Part shown: in pieces, positions 54,460 to 63,495 of the stretch
Position numbering within the stretch: the stretch's first letter is position 1
Layout: every line of letters starts with the position of its first letter
Assembly: GCA_900766265.1 (NCBI GenBank)
Contig: CAAFUS010000003.1
Coordinates: 62,001-126,000, forward strand
Origin: Pseudomonadaceae bacterium
Lineage (GTDB): Bacteria > Pseudomonadota > Gammaproteobacteria > Pseudomonadales > Pseudomonadaceae
DNA: 64,000 nucleotides
Direction: 5' to 3'
Program-made: the position numbers and the translations under genes
The notes under the pieces: model-generated
Databases searched by the model: none
Told to the model about the DNA's origin: nothing
The model's input: the letters and a program-made list of their open reading frames with translations, nothing else

Positions 54460-55751
54460 AACATTCGAGCACAATGACCGTTCTGGCGATGTCGGTGTTT
54501 CTCGTCGCCTGCGGAGGCGAAGGGCAGGATGTCGCCCAGCAGTACGGGCCCAATCCTCAGCTCGGCGAACCCGAGCGTGGCCTGTTGCCCAGCATGACGA
54601 TTGCCGAACCCACGCCTTGGGGCGATGCCCTGCCGACGGTGCCTGAGGGCTTTACCGTGACGGCGATCGCCACGGACCTGAAGATTCCGCGCCAGACGCT
54701 GGTGTTGCCCAACGGAGACATTCTGGTGGCGGAAGGCCGGGGCGGCAGCGCGCCGAACCTCAAGCCGAAGGACGTGATCGCAGGGGTCATCAAATCCCGC
54801 GGCACCACGTCGGTCGAAAGCGGTAACCGCCTGACGCTGCTGCGCGACGCCGACGGCGACGGGACCTACGAGCTGCAGACCGTGTTCGCCGAGAACCTCA
54901 ACGCGCCGTATGGGCTGGCACTGCATGAGGGCAACCTCTACGTGGCCAACCAGGATGCGCTGGTGCGCTTCGATTACCAGGACGGCCAGACCGAGGCCAG
55001 CGGGCCGCCGGAAAAGGTCACGGACCTGCCCTCGGAGATCAACCATCACTGGACCAAGGCGCTGACCATCAGCCCGGATGGGCGCTTCCTGTACGTCGGC
55101 ATCGGCTCCAACAGCAATATCACCGAGCGCGGGATGGAGGCCGAGGTGGACCGCGCGCTGATCTGGCAGGTCGAGGCCGAGACCGGACGCTACAAACCCT
55201 ACGCGACCGGCCTGCGCAACCCCACCGCACTGACGATTCAGCCGGGAACCGGGCAGTTGTGGGCGGTGGTCAACGAACGGGACGAATTCGGAGAGGATCT
55301 GGTGCCGGACTACCTCACGTCGGTGCGCGAGGGGGGCTTCTACGGCTGGCCCTATGCCTATTGGGGCCAGCACGTCGACCCGCGCGTACGGCCGCAGGAT
55401 CCGGATAAGGTGGCGGCCTCGATCACGCCGGACTATGCGCTGGGGTCCCACGTTGCCGCCCTCGGCCTGGACTTCTCCGAGCCGTCCATGGGCGAGCAGT
55501 TCGCCGATGGCGTGTTCATCGGCGAGCATGGCAGCTGGAACCGCAAGGAGCCGGTTGGCTACCGGGTGATCTTCGTGCCGTTCAGCGAGGGTCGCCCCTC
55601 GGGCCAGCCGATCGACTTCGTGACGGGCTTTCGCACGGAGGACGGCAAGACCCGTGGCCGTCCGGTTGGCGTGACGGTCGATCCGCGCGGCGCCCTGATC
55701 GTCGCCGACGACCTGGCGAACATCGTGTGGCGGGTGACGCGCGAGCAGTAG
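54456..55751 (+). CDS. Sorbosone dehydrogenase-like lipoprotein (PQQ/beta-propeller)
   Basis: 431 residues. Lipoprotein signal with lipobox LVAC (Cys19 or 20), then a six-bladed beta-propeller of the glucose/sorbosone dehydrogenase superfamily: LNAPYGLALHEGNLYVANQDALVRF, ATGLRNPTALTIQPGTGQLW, ERDEFGEDLVPDYLTSV and FIGEHGSWNRKEPVGYRV. Such enzymes oxidise aldoses or aldehydes in the periplasm using PQQ. The true substrate is not known. Translationally coupled to the DUF2231 gene. Confidence 0.87.
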   Translation: MKHSSTMTVLAMSVFLVACGGEGQDVAQQYGPNPQLGEPERGLLPSMTIAEPTPWGDALPTVPEGFTVTAIATDLKIPRQTLVLPNGDILVAEGRGGSAPNLKPKDVIAGVIKSRGTTSVESGNRLTLLRDADGDGTYELQTVFAENLNAPYGLALHEGNLYVANQDALVRFDYQDGQTEASGPPEKVTDLPSEINHHWTKALTISPDGRFLYVGIGSNSNITERGMEAEVDRALIWQVEAETGRYKPYATGLRNPTALTIQPGTGQLWAVVNERDEFGEDLVPDYLTSVREGGFYGWPYAYWGQHVDPRVRPQDPDKVAASITPDYALGSHVAALGLDFSEPSMGEQFADGVFIGEHGSWNRKEPVGYRVIFVPFSEGRPSGQPIDFVTGFRTEDGKTRGRPVGVTVDPRGALIVADDLANIVWRVTREQ

Positions 55752-55832
55752 GTGATTATCCCCTCGCCCGCAAAGCCGACGACCGCTGGGTCGTCGGCTG
55801 CCTGAGCAACGACTCGGCTAGACTGGGCGACC

Positions 55833-56630
55833 ATGAACGCGCCCTTCCCCATCGAAATTGCCGAACAGCTGTCCGATGCCTGCGCCGTGCTCGAGCGCCA
55901 CCTGGGCAATACCCTGCTGGCCATCCACCTGTTCGGCTCGGCGGTCGACGGCGGGCTCAGGCCGCACAGCGACATCGACCTGCTGGTTACCCTGAGCGCA
56001 CCCGTGCCCGCTCCGGCGCGTCGGTCGCTGATGAAGGACCTGCTAACGGTTTCGGCATGGCCCGGCTCCGACGAATCGCGGCGCGCGCTGGAAGTCACGG
56101 CACTGGTCCGCGGGCACCTGGTGCCCTGGCGTTACCCGCCGCCACGCGAACTGCAGTTCGGCGAATGGCTGCGTGAAGAGCTGCTGGCAGGTGACATCCC
56201 GCCCGTCACGACGGATCCCGATATCGCGATCTTGCTGACGAAGGCCAGGCAGCACAGCCACCGTCTGGCCGGGCCGCCAGTGACCGAGCTGTTCGAGCCT
56301 GTTCCACGAGAAGACTTCGCCCGGGCGCTGGCCGATACCGCTGTGCGGTGGAACGAGCCGTCGGATTGGCAGGGAGACGAGCGCAACGTGGTGCTGGCCC
56401 TGGCGCGCATCTGGTTCAGCGCGGCCACGGGCACCATCGCACCCAAGGATGTCGCCGCGGCCTGGGTCCTCGAACGCCTGCCTCTGGAATACCGGCCCAC
56501 CCTGGCTAGCGCGCGGCTCGCTTATCTGGGCGATGCCCGTCACGAACCGGGCGCCAATGCTAAGCACGTAGCCGCCTTCGTGCGCCACGCCAGAGCTGCG
56601 ATCGAGGATCTGCTTGGAACCGATCGGTAG
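55833..56630 (+). CDS. AadA-like aminoglycoside nucleotidyltransferase, ANT(3'')-type
   Basis: 265 residues, the length of AadA. Nucleotidyltransferase motif GSAVDGGLRPHSDIDLLV with Gly35-Ser36 and metal ligands Asp47 and Asp49; Glu87 in ALEVTAL coincides with the catalytic base of AadA; the C-terminal DUF4111 half has WQGDERNVVLALARIWFSA and AAAWVLERLP. The family adenylylates streptomycin and spectinomycin. GC content is chromosomal and no attC follows, so it is not a cassette despite lying 2.3 kb from one array. Resistance in the host is inferred, not shown. Confidence 0.88.
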   Translation: MNAPFPIEIAEQLSDACAVLERHLGNTLLAIHLFGSAVDGGLRPHSDIDLLVTLSAPVPAPARRSLMKDLLTVSAWPGSDESRRALEVTALVRGHLVPWRYPPPRELQFGEWLREELLAGDIPPVTTDPDIAILLTKARQHSHRLAGPPVTELFEPVPREDFARALADTAVRWNEPSDWQGDERNVVLALARIWFSAATGTIAPKDVAAAWVLERLPLEYRPTLASARLAYLGDARHEPGANAKHVAAFVRHARAAIEDLLGTDR

Positions 56631-56708
56631 GCCGGTCCGGGTACGGCGGCCGGTCCGTATCGGAGGTAGAGGGCCTGAGACGAGCGGCAATGCCCCAGAC
56701 AGATGGGT

Positions 56709-56736
56709 GGTGGAAAACGCTTCGCGGTTTTCCACC
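56709..56736. repeat. Hairpin, REP-like or terminator
   Basis: GGTGGAAAAC and GTTTTCCACC form a 10-bp stem around GCTTCGCG, between two convergent genes. Composition resembles the short palindromic repeats of pseudomonads; it has no clear T-tract. Confidence 0.6.
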
Positions 56737-56821
56737 CTAGGTTCGGCACAAGGGGTCCGAGCGGCGGATAGCCAGACGGCAGGCCACCGGTATCGGCCGA
56801 GCCCCACCGGCCGGCGCGCGA

Positions 56822-57847
56822 TCAGCTTTCCCGGGCGCTCTTGATCCGGTGATCCCAGCGGCGCTTGGCGAAGCGGCGCATGTTCGGGATGTCGTCGGTT
56901 TCGTCCATGATCGGCTTGCCGATGATGGTCTCCATGATGTCTTCGAGCGTGACCAGCCCTCGCCAGCTGCCGAACTCGTCATAGACCAGGCACATGTGCT
57001 GGCGCTCATGCAGTAGCTGGGTCATGAGACTTTCGACGCTGGTGGTTTCCGGCGCGACCTTCAGGGGCTTCATGATCGACGACACCGGCGCGTCGTCATC
57101 GGCAGCCGCCAGCGCGTCATAGCGGAAGACCACGCCGAGGGGGCTCTCGTCTTCGCCGATCACCGGATAGCGCGAGAACTGGCTGTCGGCGACCTTCTCC
57201 TTGAACGAGCCGATGGTGGCGTCGGGCAAGCTGTAATGGCACACCGTGCGCGGCGTCATGACGTCGCGAACCTTGACCTCGTGCAGATCCAGGATGTTGC
57301 TGATGACCCGCTGTTCGTCCTCGTCGAGGCTTTTCATCTCGCGGCCGAGCAAGGTCAGCGCCTTGATCTCCTGCCGGATGTCGTGCTCCGGCTCCTTGCC
57401 GCCGAACAGGCGCATGATCATGTCGGACAGCAGGATGAAAGGCTTGAGAATCCAGATCATGCCGCTCAGAAGTGGCGGCAGGTAAGGCGCAAGGGCTCGC
57501 CAGTAGCGGGCACCGATGGTCTTGGGAAGGATTTCGGACAACACCAGGATCAGGACGGTCATGACCGCGGACGCGATACCGACGTAGCCGTTGCCGAACA
57601 CGACGGTGACCTGCGCACCCACCCCGGTCGCGCCGACCGTGTGGGCAACGGTATTGAGCGTCAGGATCGCGGCCAGGGGCTGATCGACTTTGTCCTTGAG
57701 CGCCTTCAGCCGCTCGTACAGCTTGGGCTTGGTGGCTTTTTGGTGGGCGATGAAGCTGGGGGTCAGCGAGAGCAGCGCGGCTTCCAGGATCGAACAGATG
57801 AAGGAAACCAGGATGGATAAGACAGCGAACGCTATCAGGAGGGTCAT
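56822..57847 (-). CDS. CNNM/CorC-like membrane protein (DUF21-CBS, hemolysin family)
   Basis: 341 residues. DUF21 transmembrane domain (about 1-155, with SILEAALLSLTPSF and LSEILPKTIGA), then two CBS domains (about 195-320; VRDVMTPRTVCHYSL, FSRYPVIGEDE, MCLVYDEFGSWRGLVTLEDIME). Bacterial members export or balance Mg2+ or sodium. No C-terminal CorC_HlyC domain is present, so it is of the short type. Confidence 0.92.
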   Translation of the reverse strand: MTLLIAFAVLSILVSFICSILEAALLSLTPSFIAHQKATKPKLYERLKALKDKVDQPLAAILTLNTVAHTVGATGVGAQVTVVFGNGYVGIASAVMTVLILVLSEILPKTIGARYWRALAPYLPPLLSGMIWILKPFILLSDMIMRLFGGKEPEHDIRQEIKALTLLGREMKSLDEDEQRVISNILDLHEVKVRDVMTPRTVCHYSLPDATIGSFKEKVADSQFSRYPVIGEDESPLGVVFRYDALAAADDDAPVSSIMKPLKVAPETTSVESLMTQLLHERQHMCLVYDEFGSWRGLVTLEDIMETIIGKPIMDETDDIPNMRRFAKRRWDHRIKSARES

Positions 57848-58091
57848 GAGCCGAAAGAATCGTTGCTAAGGGCCATCCAATCTACAGGAACGCCGTCACA
57901 GGGTAACTGAACAGGGTGAACACTCTGCAACATCTTGTTTCCTCCGGCTTGAGCTGGCGGTCATCGTTTCGACAGCACCGGACGACGGAATTCCCGCCCT
58001 GGTGCTCCATCCGTCGCCCCACCGCGGCAGCCGGATTTGCCAGAAGCAGAGTAGCCGTCCGACCCGGGCCGAACGGCTGCGTGCTCATCTT

Positions 58092-58550
58092 TCAGACGGG
58101 CTGGTAACTGCCGGGCACTGGCGCGAAGGACACACCGAAGCGATTCCAGGCGTTGATGGCCGCCACCGCCAGGGTGAGGTTGACCAGCTGAGGCTCGGAG
58201 AAGTGCCGGCGCGCTTCGTCGAACAGCGCCTGTTCGACGCCCTGCGGCAGCAGGGTGTTGGCTTCCGCCCAGGCCAGCGCGGCACGCTCGCGGTCGGTAA
58301 AGAACGGCGTCTCGCGCCAGGCGTTGAGGGCATAGATGCGCTGTTCGGTCTCGCCCAGGGCGCGGGCATCCTTGGTGTGCATGTCGATGCAGAAGGCGCA
58401 GTGGTTGAGCTGCGAGACGCGGATCTTGACCAGTTCCATCAGGGGCTTGTCGACGCCCTCCTCGCTGCGGCTCTGGCGGGCCAGGTAGGTTTCCAGCCCC
58501 ATCATCGCCTTGACCGCCTCGGGGGCGGCAGCCTGGTAGTTCATGCGCAT
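58092..58550 (-). CDS. Carboxymuconolactone decarboxylase/AhpD-like protein
   Basis: 152 residues from ATG at 58550, with GAGGAG nine bases upstream. CMD/AhpD domain with redox-active CxxC and following His in LNHCAFCIDMHTKDARALGE. Proteins of this type are alkylhydroperoxidase-like antioxidant enzymes. It is divergent from an AraC-type regulator across 98 bp, the usual arrangement for a regulator and its target. Confidence 0.92.
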   Translation of the reverse strand: MRMNYQAAAPEAVKAMMGLETYLARQSRSEEGVDKPLMELVKIRVSQLNHCAFCIDMHTKDARALGETEQRIYALNAWRETPFFTDRERAALAWAEANTLLPQGVEQALFDEARRHFSEPQLVNLTLAVAAINAWNRFGVSFAPVPGSYQPV

Positions 58551-58648
58551 GGTGGACTCTCCTCTCGGTTTGAATGTGGAGCCCAGCCTACGCAGCCAAC
58601 GGCGTGCGCTATTGTAGAATTTCGACATCTTCCAACCCGGGGGGCAGC

Positions 58649-59449
58649 ATGTCCGCACTGCATGAACGTCTACCGCGCATTCCGGGCTTTCTCGCCCGCT
58701 CGCCGAGCCCGGCGCTGGCCGCTTACGTGCAGCGCGTCTGGTGGATCGAGGGCGATGCGGGCTATGCCTACGACATGCAGATGCTGCATCCCGATGGCGG
58801 CAGTGGCGTCATCTTCAACTTCGCCGATCCCCTGAGCCTGGACGGCATCCTGCACCGGCCTGCCGCGCTGGTCGCCGGACCGCAACTGTCCAGCGCGCGG
58901 CTGCAGCTCGCCGGCCAGGTGAAGCTGATGGGCGTACGCTTCCGCCCGGGCATGGGCGCCCTCTTCTTCGGCATCGGCCTGGATGAACTGTCGGGCTTTC
59001 ACGGCGACGGAGGGGCCGGCCTGGGGCTGACGGCCCTGACTGACGCACTGGCCGAACGGGACCGCGACGGGCAGCAGCGGCTGGTCGAGCAGGCGTTGCT
59101 GGCACGCCTGGCGGCTGCGCGCGAACAGCGCTCGCCGGTGCAGCAACTACTGAACCAGATCACCGCGAGCGGCGGCAGCATACGCCTGGCAGATCTGATG
59201 CAGGCCGTGCCGCTCGGCCAGCGACAGCTGGAGCGTCTGTTCCGCCACCAGGTCGGCCTGTCACCCAAGCAGTTCAGCCGCATCCAGCGCGTGGCGCTGA
59301 GCCGCCGCGAACTGCGGATGGGCTCGCCGCTGCTGGATACCGCCCTGGCCTGCGGCTACAGCGACCAGACCCACTTCATCCACGACTTCAAATCGGTGGT
59401 GGGCATGACGCCGGGACAGTACCGGTTGCGGGCGAAGGTCGGCAGCTGA
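58649..59449 (+). CDS. AraC family transcriptional regulator
   Basis: 266 residues from ATG at 58649. An N-terminal sensor region of the DUF6597 type (VQRVWWIEGDAGYAYDMQMLHPDGG, GVRFRPGMGALFFG) is followed by a C-terminal AraC double HTH (about 165-262; LGQRQLERLFRHQVGLSPKQFSRI, ACGYSDQTHFIHDFKSVVGMTPGQYR). Likely controls the divergent AhpD-like gene and itself. Inducer unknown. Confidence 0.9.
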   Translation: MSALHERLPRIPGFLARSPSPALAAYVQRVWWIEGDAGYAYDMQMLHPDGGSGVIFNFADPLSLDGILHRPAALVAGPQLSSARLQLAGQVKLMGVRFRPGMGALFFGIGLDELSGFHGDGGAGLGLTALTDALAERDRDGQQRLVEQALLARLAAAREQRSPVQQLLNQITASGGSIRLADLMQAVPLGQRQLERLFRHQVGLSPKQFSRIQRVALSRRELRMGSPLLDTALACGYSDQTHFIHDFKSVVGMTPGQYRLRAKVGS

Positions 59450-59534
59450 GCGTTAAAACCCCGGTAACAAATCCAGACGCAAGGTCATCGCTCCAGGCAG
59501 TAACGTGGCCCTCTTACTTTCGAGGAGGATGGTT

Positions 59535-60662
59535 ATGACGCGTATCCCCATGCAAATCGCCAGCACGCTCGCTCTGGGTTTCGTCTCGCTTGCCGCAACG
59601 GCAGCGACCGAGGCGATCAGGCAGGACCAGTTGCCCTTCAGCGCGACACCCCGCGCCACCTTCGCCGAACCCTGGGCCATGACGTTCCTGCCGGACGGCA
59701 CCGCGCTCGTCACCGAAAAAGGCGGTGCGCTCAAGCACGTCGACGTGCAGACGGGCGACGCCCACGACATCGAAGGCGTACCCGAGGTGGCCTACGGCGG
59801 CCAGGGCGGGCTCGGGGATGTCATCCTCCATCCGAACTACGCGCAGAATCGCGTCATCTACCTCAGCTACGCCGAACAGGGCGAAGGCGGCAACCGGGGC
59901 GCCGCCGTCGCCCGTGCGACCCTGGAACTGGGGGACGAAGGCGGTTCGCTTTCCGACGTGGAAGTGATCTGGCGCCAGACGCCCAAGGTGTCCGGCCAGG
60001 GCCATTACGCCCACCGCCTCGCCTTCGGCCCGGACGGCAAGCTGTGGATCTCCTCGGGAGACCGGCAGAAGTTCACCCCGGCGCAGGACATGAACAGCAC
60101 CCTGGGCAAGATCCTGCGCCTGAACGATGACGGCAGCGTGCCGTCCGACAACCCGTTCGCCGACAAGGGTGGCGTGACGGCGCAGATATGGTCGCTGGGG
60201 CAACGCAACCCACTGGGGATCGCGTTCGACGCCGAGGGCCGCCTGTGGGAGCACGAGATGGGGCCCGAAGGGGGCGACGAGTTCAACCTGATCCAGAAGG
60301 GTGGCAATTACGGCTATCCGGAAGTCTCCGAGGGCGAGCACTACGACGGCACGCCCATCCCCAACCACGACACCCGCCCCGAATTCATCGCACCCAAGAT
60401 TTCCTGGACGCCGGTGATTTCCCCGGCTGGCCTGATGATCTACGGCGGCGATCGGTTTGCCGACTGGAAAGGCGATGCCTTCATCGGCGGCCTGTCGTCC
60501 AAGGGCCTGGTACGCGTCACCCTGGACGGCGAAGACGCCACCGAGGCGGCACGCTACGACCTGGGCGCGCGCATCCGCGAAGTCGAAGAAGGCCCGGACG
60601 GGAGTATCTGGGTGCTCGAGGATGGCAAGCGCGGCCGCCTGCTCCAGCTGCAGCCCAAGTAA
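59535..60662 (+). CDS. PQQ-dependent soluble aldose sugar dehydrogenase (YliI/Asd-like)
   Basis: 375 residues from ATG at 59535, six bases after GAGGAGG. Signal peptide ending in TAATA, then the six-bladed glucose/sorbosone dehydrogenase propeller: FAEPWAMTFLPDGTALVTEK, GGQGGLGDVILHPNY, the catalytic-His region GHYAHRLAFGPDGKLWIS, SLGQRNPLGIAFD, and HEMGPEGGDEFNLI. It oxidises aldoses in the periplasm with PQQ and Ca2+. A second, distant propeller paralogue is encoded at 54456. Confidence 0.92.
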   Translation: MTRIPMQIASTLALGFVSLAATAATEAIRQDQLPFSATPRATFAEPWAMTFLPDGTALVTEKGGALKHVDVQTGDAHDIEGVPEVAYGGQGGLGDVILHPNYAQNRVIYLSYAEQGEGGNRGAAVARATLELGDEGGSLSDVEVIWRQTPKVSGQGHYAHRLAFGPDGKLWISSGDRQKFTPAQDMNSTLGKILRLNDDGSVPSDNPFADKGGVTAQIWSLGQRNPLGIAFDAEGRLWEHEMGPEGGDEFNLIQKGGNYGYPEVSEGEHYDGTPIPNHDTRPEFIAPKISWTPVISPAGLMIYGGDRFADWKGDAFIGGLSSKGLVRVTLDGEDATEAARYDLGARIREVEEGPDGSIWVLEDGKRGRLLQLQPK

Positions 60663-60728
60663 CCCCGACTGCACAGGGCCGCGGCAGGCGGCCTTGTGCT
60701 CCTCCGCATCGGCCCCGCCTGGCGGCCT

Positions 60729-61364
60729 TCAGCCGGCCAGCCGCGCCATCAGGTTCTCCGTCGTGGTCACCTCGCCGAACTCGTAGGCGAAGGTGGTCAG
60801 CGCGACGCGCTGGACGTCGGCGGCGCTCACCGCACCCCAGCCGAGGTTGGGGTAGTCCATCGCGGCGCTCGCGTCGCTCAGAGCGATCACCTTGTATTCG
60901 CGGTGCACGGCGTCGCGGATGGTGGTGTCGCAGCAGACGTTGGTGACGGTGCCGCAGACCACCAGGGTGTCGATGTCGCGCGCACGCAGCACGGTGTCCA
61001 GGTCGGTGTTGTGAAAGCCACTGTAGAACAGCTTGTCGACCACCACGTCGCCGGGCCTCGGGCTCAGGGCGTCGATGACCTGGATGCCCGGGTCGCTCCG
61101 GGCGAGGATGCGGTCCACGTTCGGATACAGGTCGCGCATGCGTCCGGTGTCGCTGCCATCGCCGCGCACCACGTGGCGCAGGTAGATGATCGGCACCGCC
61201 ACCGCGCGGGCGCACTCGAGCAGTGCGGCGATCGGCGGGACGATGGCGGCGGTGGCCGGCACGTACAGCGCACCGTCGGGTTCGCAGAACACCTTCTGCA
61301 TATCCACGACGACAATGGCGGTACGGCAGCGATCGATCGGCCAGGTGATCAGGGGTTTGCCCAT
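60729..61364 (-). CDS. Isochorismatase-family cysteine hydrolase
   Basis: 211 residues. Catalytic triad of the family: Asp21 (VVVDMQ), Lys111 (VDKLFYSGF) and Cys144 (CGTVTNVCC). Members hydrolyse nicotinamide, N-carbamoyl compounds, biuret or (per)ureidoacrylate. It lies 34 bp downstream of rutR on the same strand, so it is probably part of the RutR regulon, and it is distinct from the rutB gene at 63495. A role in pyrimidine ring nitrogen release is inferred. Confidence 0.88.
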   Translation of the reverse strand: MGKPLITWPIDRCRTAIVVVDMQKVFCEPDGALYVPATAAIVPPIAALLECARAVAVPIIYLRHVVRGDGSDTGRMRDLYPNVDRILARSDPGIQVIDALSPRPGDVVVDKLFYSGFHNTDLDTVLRARDIDTLVVCGTVTNVCCDTTIRDAVHREYKVIALSDASAAMDYPNLGWGAVSAADVQRVALTTFAYEFGEVTTTENLMARLAG

Positions 61365-61398
61365 GCTCGGACTCCTTGAGTGGGAGCCCGATGCGCCG

Positions 61399-62100
61399 TC
61401 AGCGCGGTCGAACCCCGTTGAGTATCAGCGCCTGCAGGCTGTGCAGCGCCTCTTCGAAAAACACCGGGTCATCCAGCGTCCTGCCGGCGACCGCCTCGAC
61501 CTGGACGCGGAAATCGGCGTAATGCTGGGTGGTGGCCCAGAGCGAGAAGATCAGGTGGTGGGGCTCGACCGGGGCCAACTTGCCGGCATCGATCCAGCCC
61601 TGGATCACCGCGACCTTGTTCTCGACGAGCTCACGCAAAGGCTGTTCCAACTCACCCAGCAGCAGCGGCGCGCCCTGCATGATTTCCATGCAGAACAGCC
61701 GGGACTCCTCGGGGTGATCGCGGGAAAGCTCGAGCTTCACCCGCAGGTAATCGCCGATCGCCTCGAGCGGGTCCTGCTCGACGGAAAACGTCTTGAGCGG
61801 CCGCAGCCAGACCTCTAGCAGCTGGCGTAACACGCTGACGTAGAGCTCTTCCTTGCTGCCGAAGTAGTACAGCAGGTTGGTCTTGGAAACATCGGCCTGG
61901 CTCGCGACCTGATCGAGACTGGTGCCGTGCAGGCCGAAGCGGGAAAACAGCCCGAGCGCCGCTTCGATGATCTGCGCGCGCTTGGCCTCCATCTGCTCAG
62001 CGCGACGGCGCAGCGACGCAGCGCTGGGCGTACGGGTCTTCTTCGGCGCGGGCGCCTTGCTCTTGGCGGGCGGGCGTTTGACGGAGGTTTTGTCGGACAC
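61399..62100 (-). CDS. rutR: RutR, TetR-family regulator of pyrimidine catabolism
   Basis: 233 residues from GTG at 62100; reading further upstream adds unrelated sequence. A Lys/Pro/Ala-rich N-terminal tail of about 35 residues precedes the TetR HTH (FSRFGLHGTSLDQVASQADV, VSKTNLLYYFGSKEELYVSV), which matches RutR closely. The ligand domain senses uracil or thymine in E. coli. The gene is divergent from rutA, with the operator between them. The tail makes it longer than the 212-residue E. coli protein. Confidence 0.92.
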   Translation of the reverse strand: MSDKTSVKRPPAKSKAPAPKKTRTPSAASLRRRAEQMEAKRAQIIEAALGLFSRFGLHGTSLDQVASQADVSKTNLLYYFGSKEELYVSVLRQLLEVWLRPLKTFSVEQDPLEAIGDYLRVKLELSRDHPEESRLFCMEIMQGAPLLLGELEQPLRELVENKVAVIQGWIDAGKLAPVEPHHLIFSLWATTQHYADFRVQVEAVAGRTLDDPVFFEEALHSLQALILNGVRPR

Positions 62101-62256
62101 GGGGCGTCGGGATCGGCAACAGGGAGCCGGTACTGTAGCGGAAACGCGCGCGGGGTGACGCGTCGCAAGGGCGCATCGACCGGCACCCATGCAGGCCCCG
62201 CCGGGGCCGTGGCGCCCCACGGATGAGCATCTACGCACAAAACGAGTGCTCTAAAG

Positions 62257-62272
62257 TAGACCAAGTGGTCTG
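62257..62272. promoter_or_regulatory. RutR operator
   Basis: TAGACCAAGTGGTCTG contains the perfect dyad GACCA-AG-TGGTC, matching the RutR consensus TTGACCANNTGGTCAA. It is 135 bp before rutA and 157 bp before rutR. Confidence 0.85.
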
Positions 62273-62406
62273 CATCAAGCGCCATTGATCTTGCAAGCAC
62301 CTGAAAGCAAAGCATTTTCAAAACATGGCCCGCATCCTGCTCTGGCTCTGTCAACGCTCGCCCTCGAAGGGCGGCCCCCACAGGTACCCGGCAGAGAGGA
62401 TCACCC

Positions 62407-63495
62407 ATGGACGTTGGCGTCTTTATCCCGATCGGCAACAACGGCTGGCTCATTTCCGAAAACGCGCCGCAGTACATGCCGACCTTCGAGCTCAACAAGG
62501 CCATCGTGCAGAAGGCCGAGGGCTATGGCTTCGACTTCGCGCTCTCGATGATCAAGCTGCGCGGCTTCGGCGGAAAGACCGAGTTCTGGGAGCACAACCT
62601 GGAGTCCTTCACCCTGATGGCAGGCCTCGCCGCCGTCACCAGCAAGATCCAGCTTTTCGCCACCGCTGCCACCCTGACCCTGCCGCCGGCCATCGTCGCG
62701 CGCATGGCCTCGACCATCGACTCGATCTCGAACGGCCGCTTCGGCGTCAACCTGGTCACCGGTTGGCAGAAGCCCGAGTACTGCCAGATGGGCCTGTGGC
62801 CGGGCGACGAGTTCTTCGGCACCCGCTACCAGTACCTTGGCGAATATGCCCAGGTGCTGCGCGACCTCTGGGCTACCGGCCGCAGCGACTTCAAGGGCGA
62901 GCACTTTCAGATGGAGGACTGCCGCGTCAGCCCGATTCCCCAGGCCGAGATGAAGATCATCTGCGCCGGCTCGTCGGACGCCGGCATGGCCTTCTCGGCG
63001 CAGTACGCCGACTACAACTTCTGTTTCGGCAAGGGCGTGAACACCCCGACCGCCTTCGCTCCGGCCACCGAGCGCCTGCTCAAGGCCACCGAGAAGACCG
63101 GCCGCACCGTGACCTCCTGCGTGCTCTTCATGGTCATCGCCGACGAGACCGACGAGGCCGCCCGTGCCCGCTGGGAGCACTACAAGGCCGGCGCCGACCA
63201 GGAGGCCATCGCCTGGCTCGGCGAACAGGGCGCGGCGGACAAGACCTCCGGCAGCGACACCAACGTGCGGCAGATGGCCGACCCGACCTCGGCGGTGAAC
63301 ATCAACATGGGCACCCTCGTCGGCTCCTACGCCAACGTGGCCCGCATGCTCGACGAGATCGCCACGGTGCCCGGCATGCAAGGCGTGATGCTGACCTTCG
63401 ACGACTTCCTCGAAGGCATCGAGGCCTTCGGCCAGAAGATCCAGCCGCTGATGCAGAGCCGGCGCCACATCGAACCGCTGAAGGAGTCCGCCTGA
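62407..63495 (+). CDS. rutA: Pyrimidine monooxygenase RutA
   Basis: 362 residues, full length. Luciferase-like FMN monooxygenase that opens the uracil ring, producing (per)oxyureidoacrylate with a partner flavin reductase (RutF). DVGVFIPIGNNGWLIS at the N-terminus, ATAATLTLPPAIVARMAST, and NLVTGWQKPEY are strongly conserved RutA stretches. AGAGGA precedes the ATG. Its stop overlaps the rutB start (TGATG at 63493-63497). Confidence 0.96.
   Translation: MDVGVFIPIGNNGWLISENAPQYMPTFELNKAIVQKAEGYGFDFALSMIKLRGFGGKTEFWEHNLESFTLMAGLAAVTSKIQLFATAATLTLPPAIVARMASTIDSISNGRFGVNLVTGWQKPEYCQMGLWPGDEFFGTRYQYLGEYAQVLRDLWATGRSDFKGEHFQMEDCRVSPIPQAEMKIICAGSSDAGMAFSAQYADYNFCFGKGVNTPTAFAPATERLLKATEKTGRTVTSCVLFMVIADETDEAARARWEHYKAGADQEAIAWLGEQGAADKTSGSDTNVRQMADPTSAVNINMGTLVGSYANVARMLDEIATVPGMQGVMLTFDDFLEGIEAFGQKIQPLMQSRRHIEPLKESA

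Noticed and set aside
57882..58088. 68-codon minus-strand frame between the CNNM-like and AhpD-like genes
   Set aside because: No start signal or family; region has scattered short dyads only.
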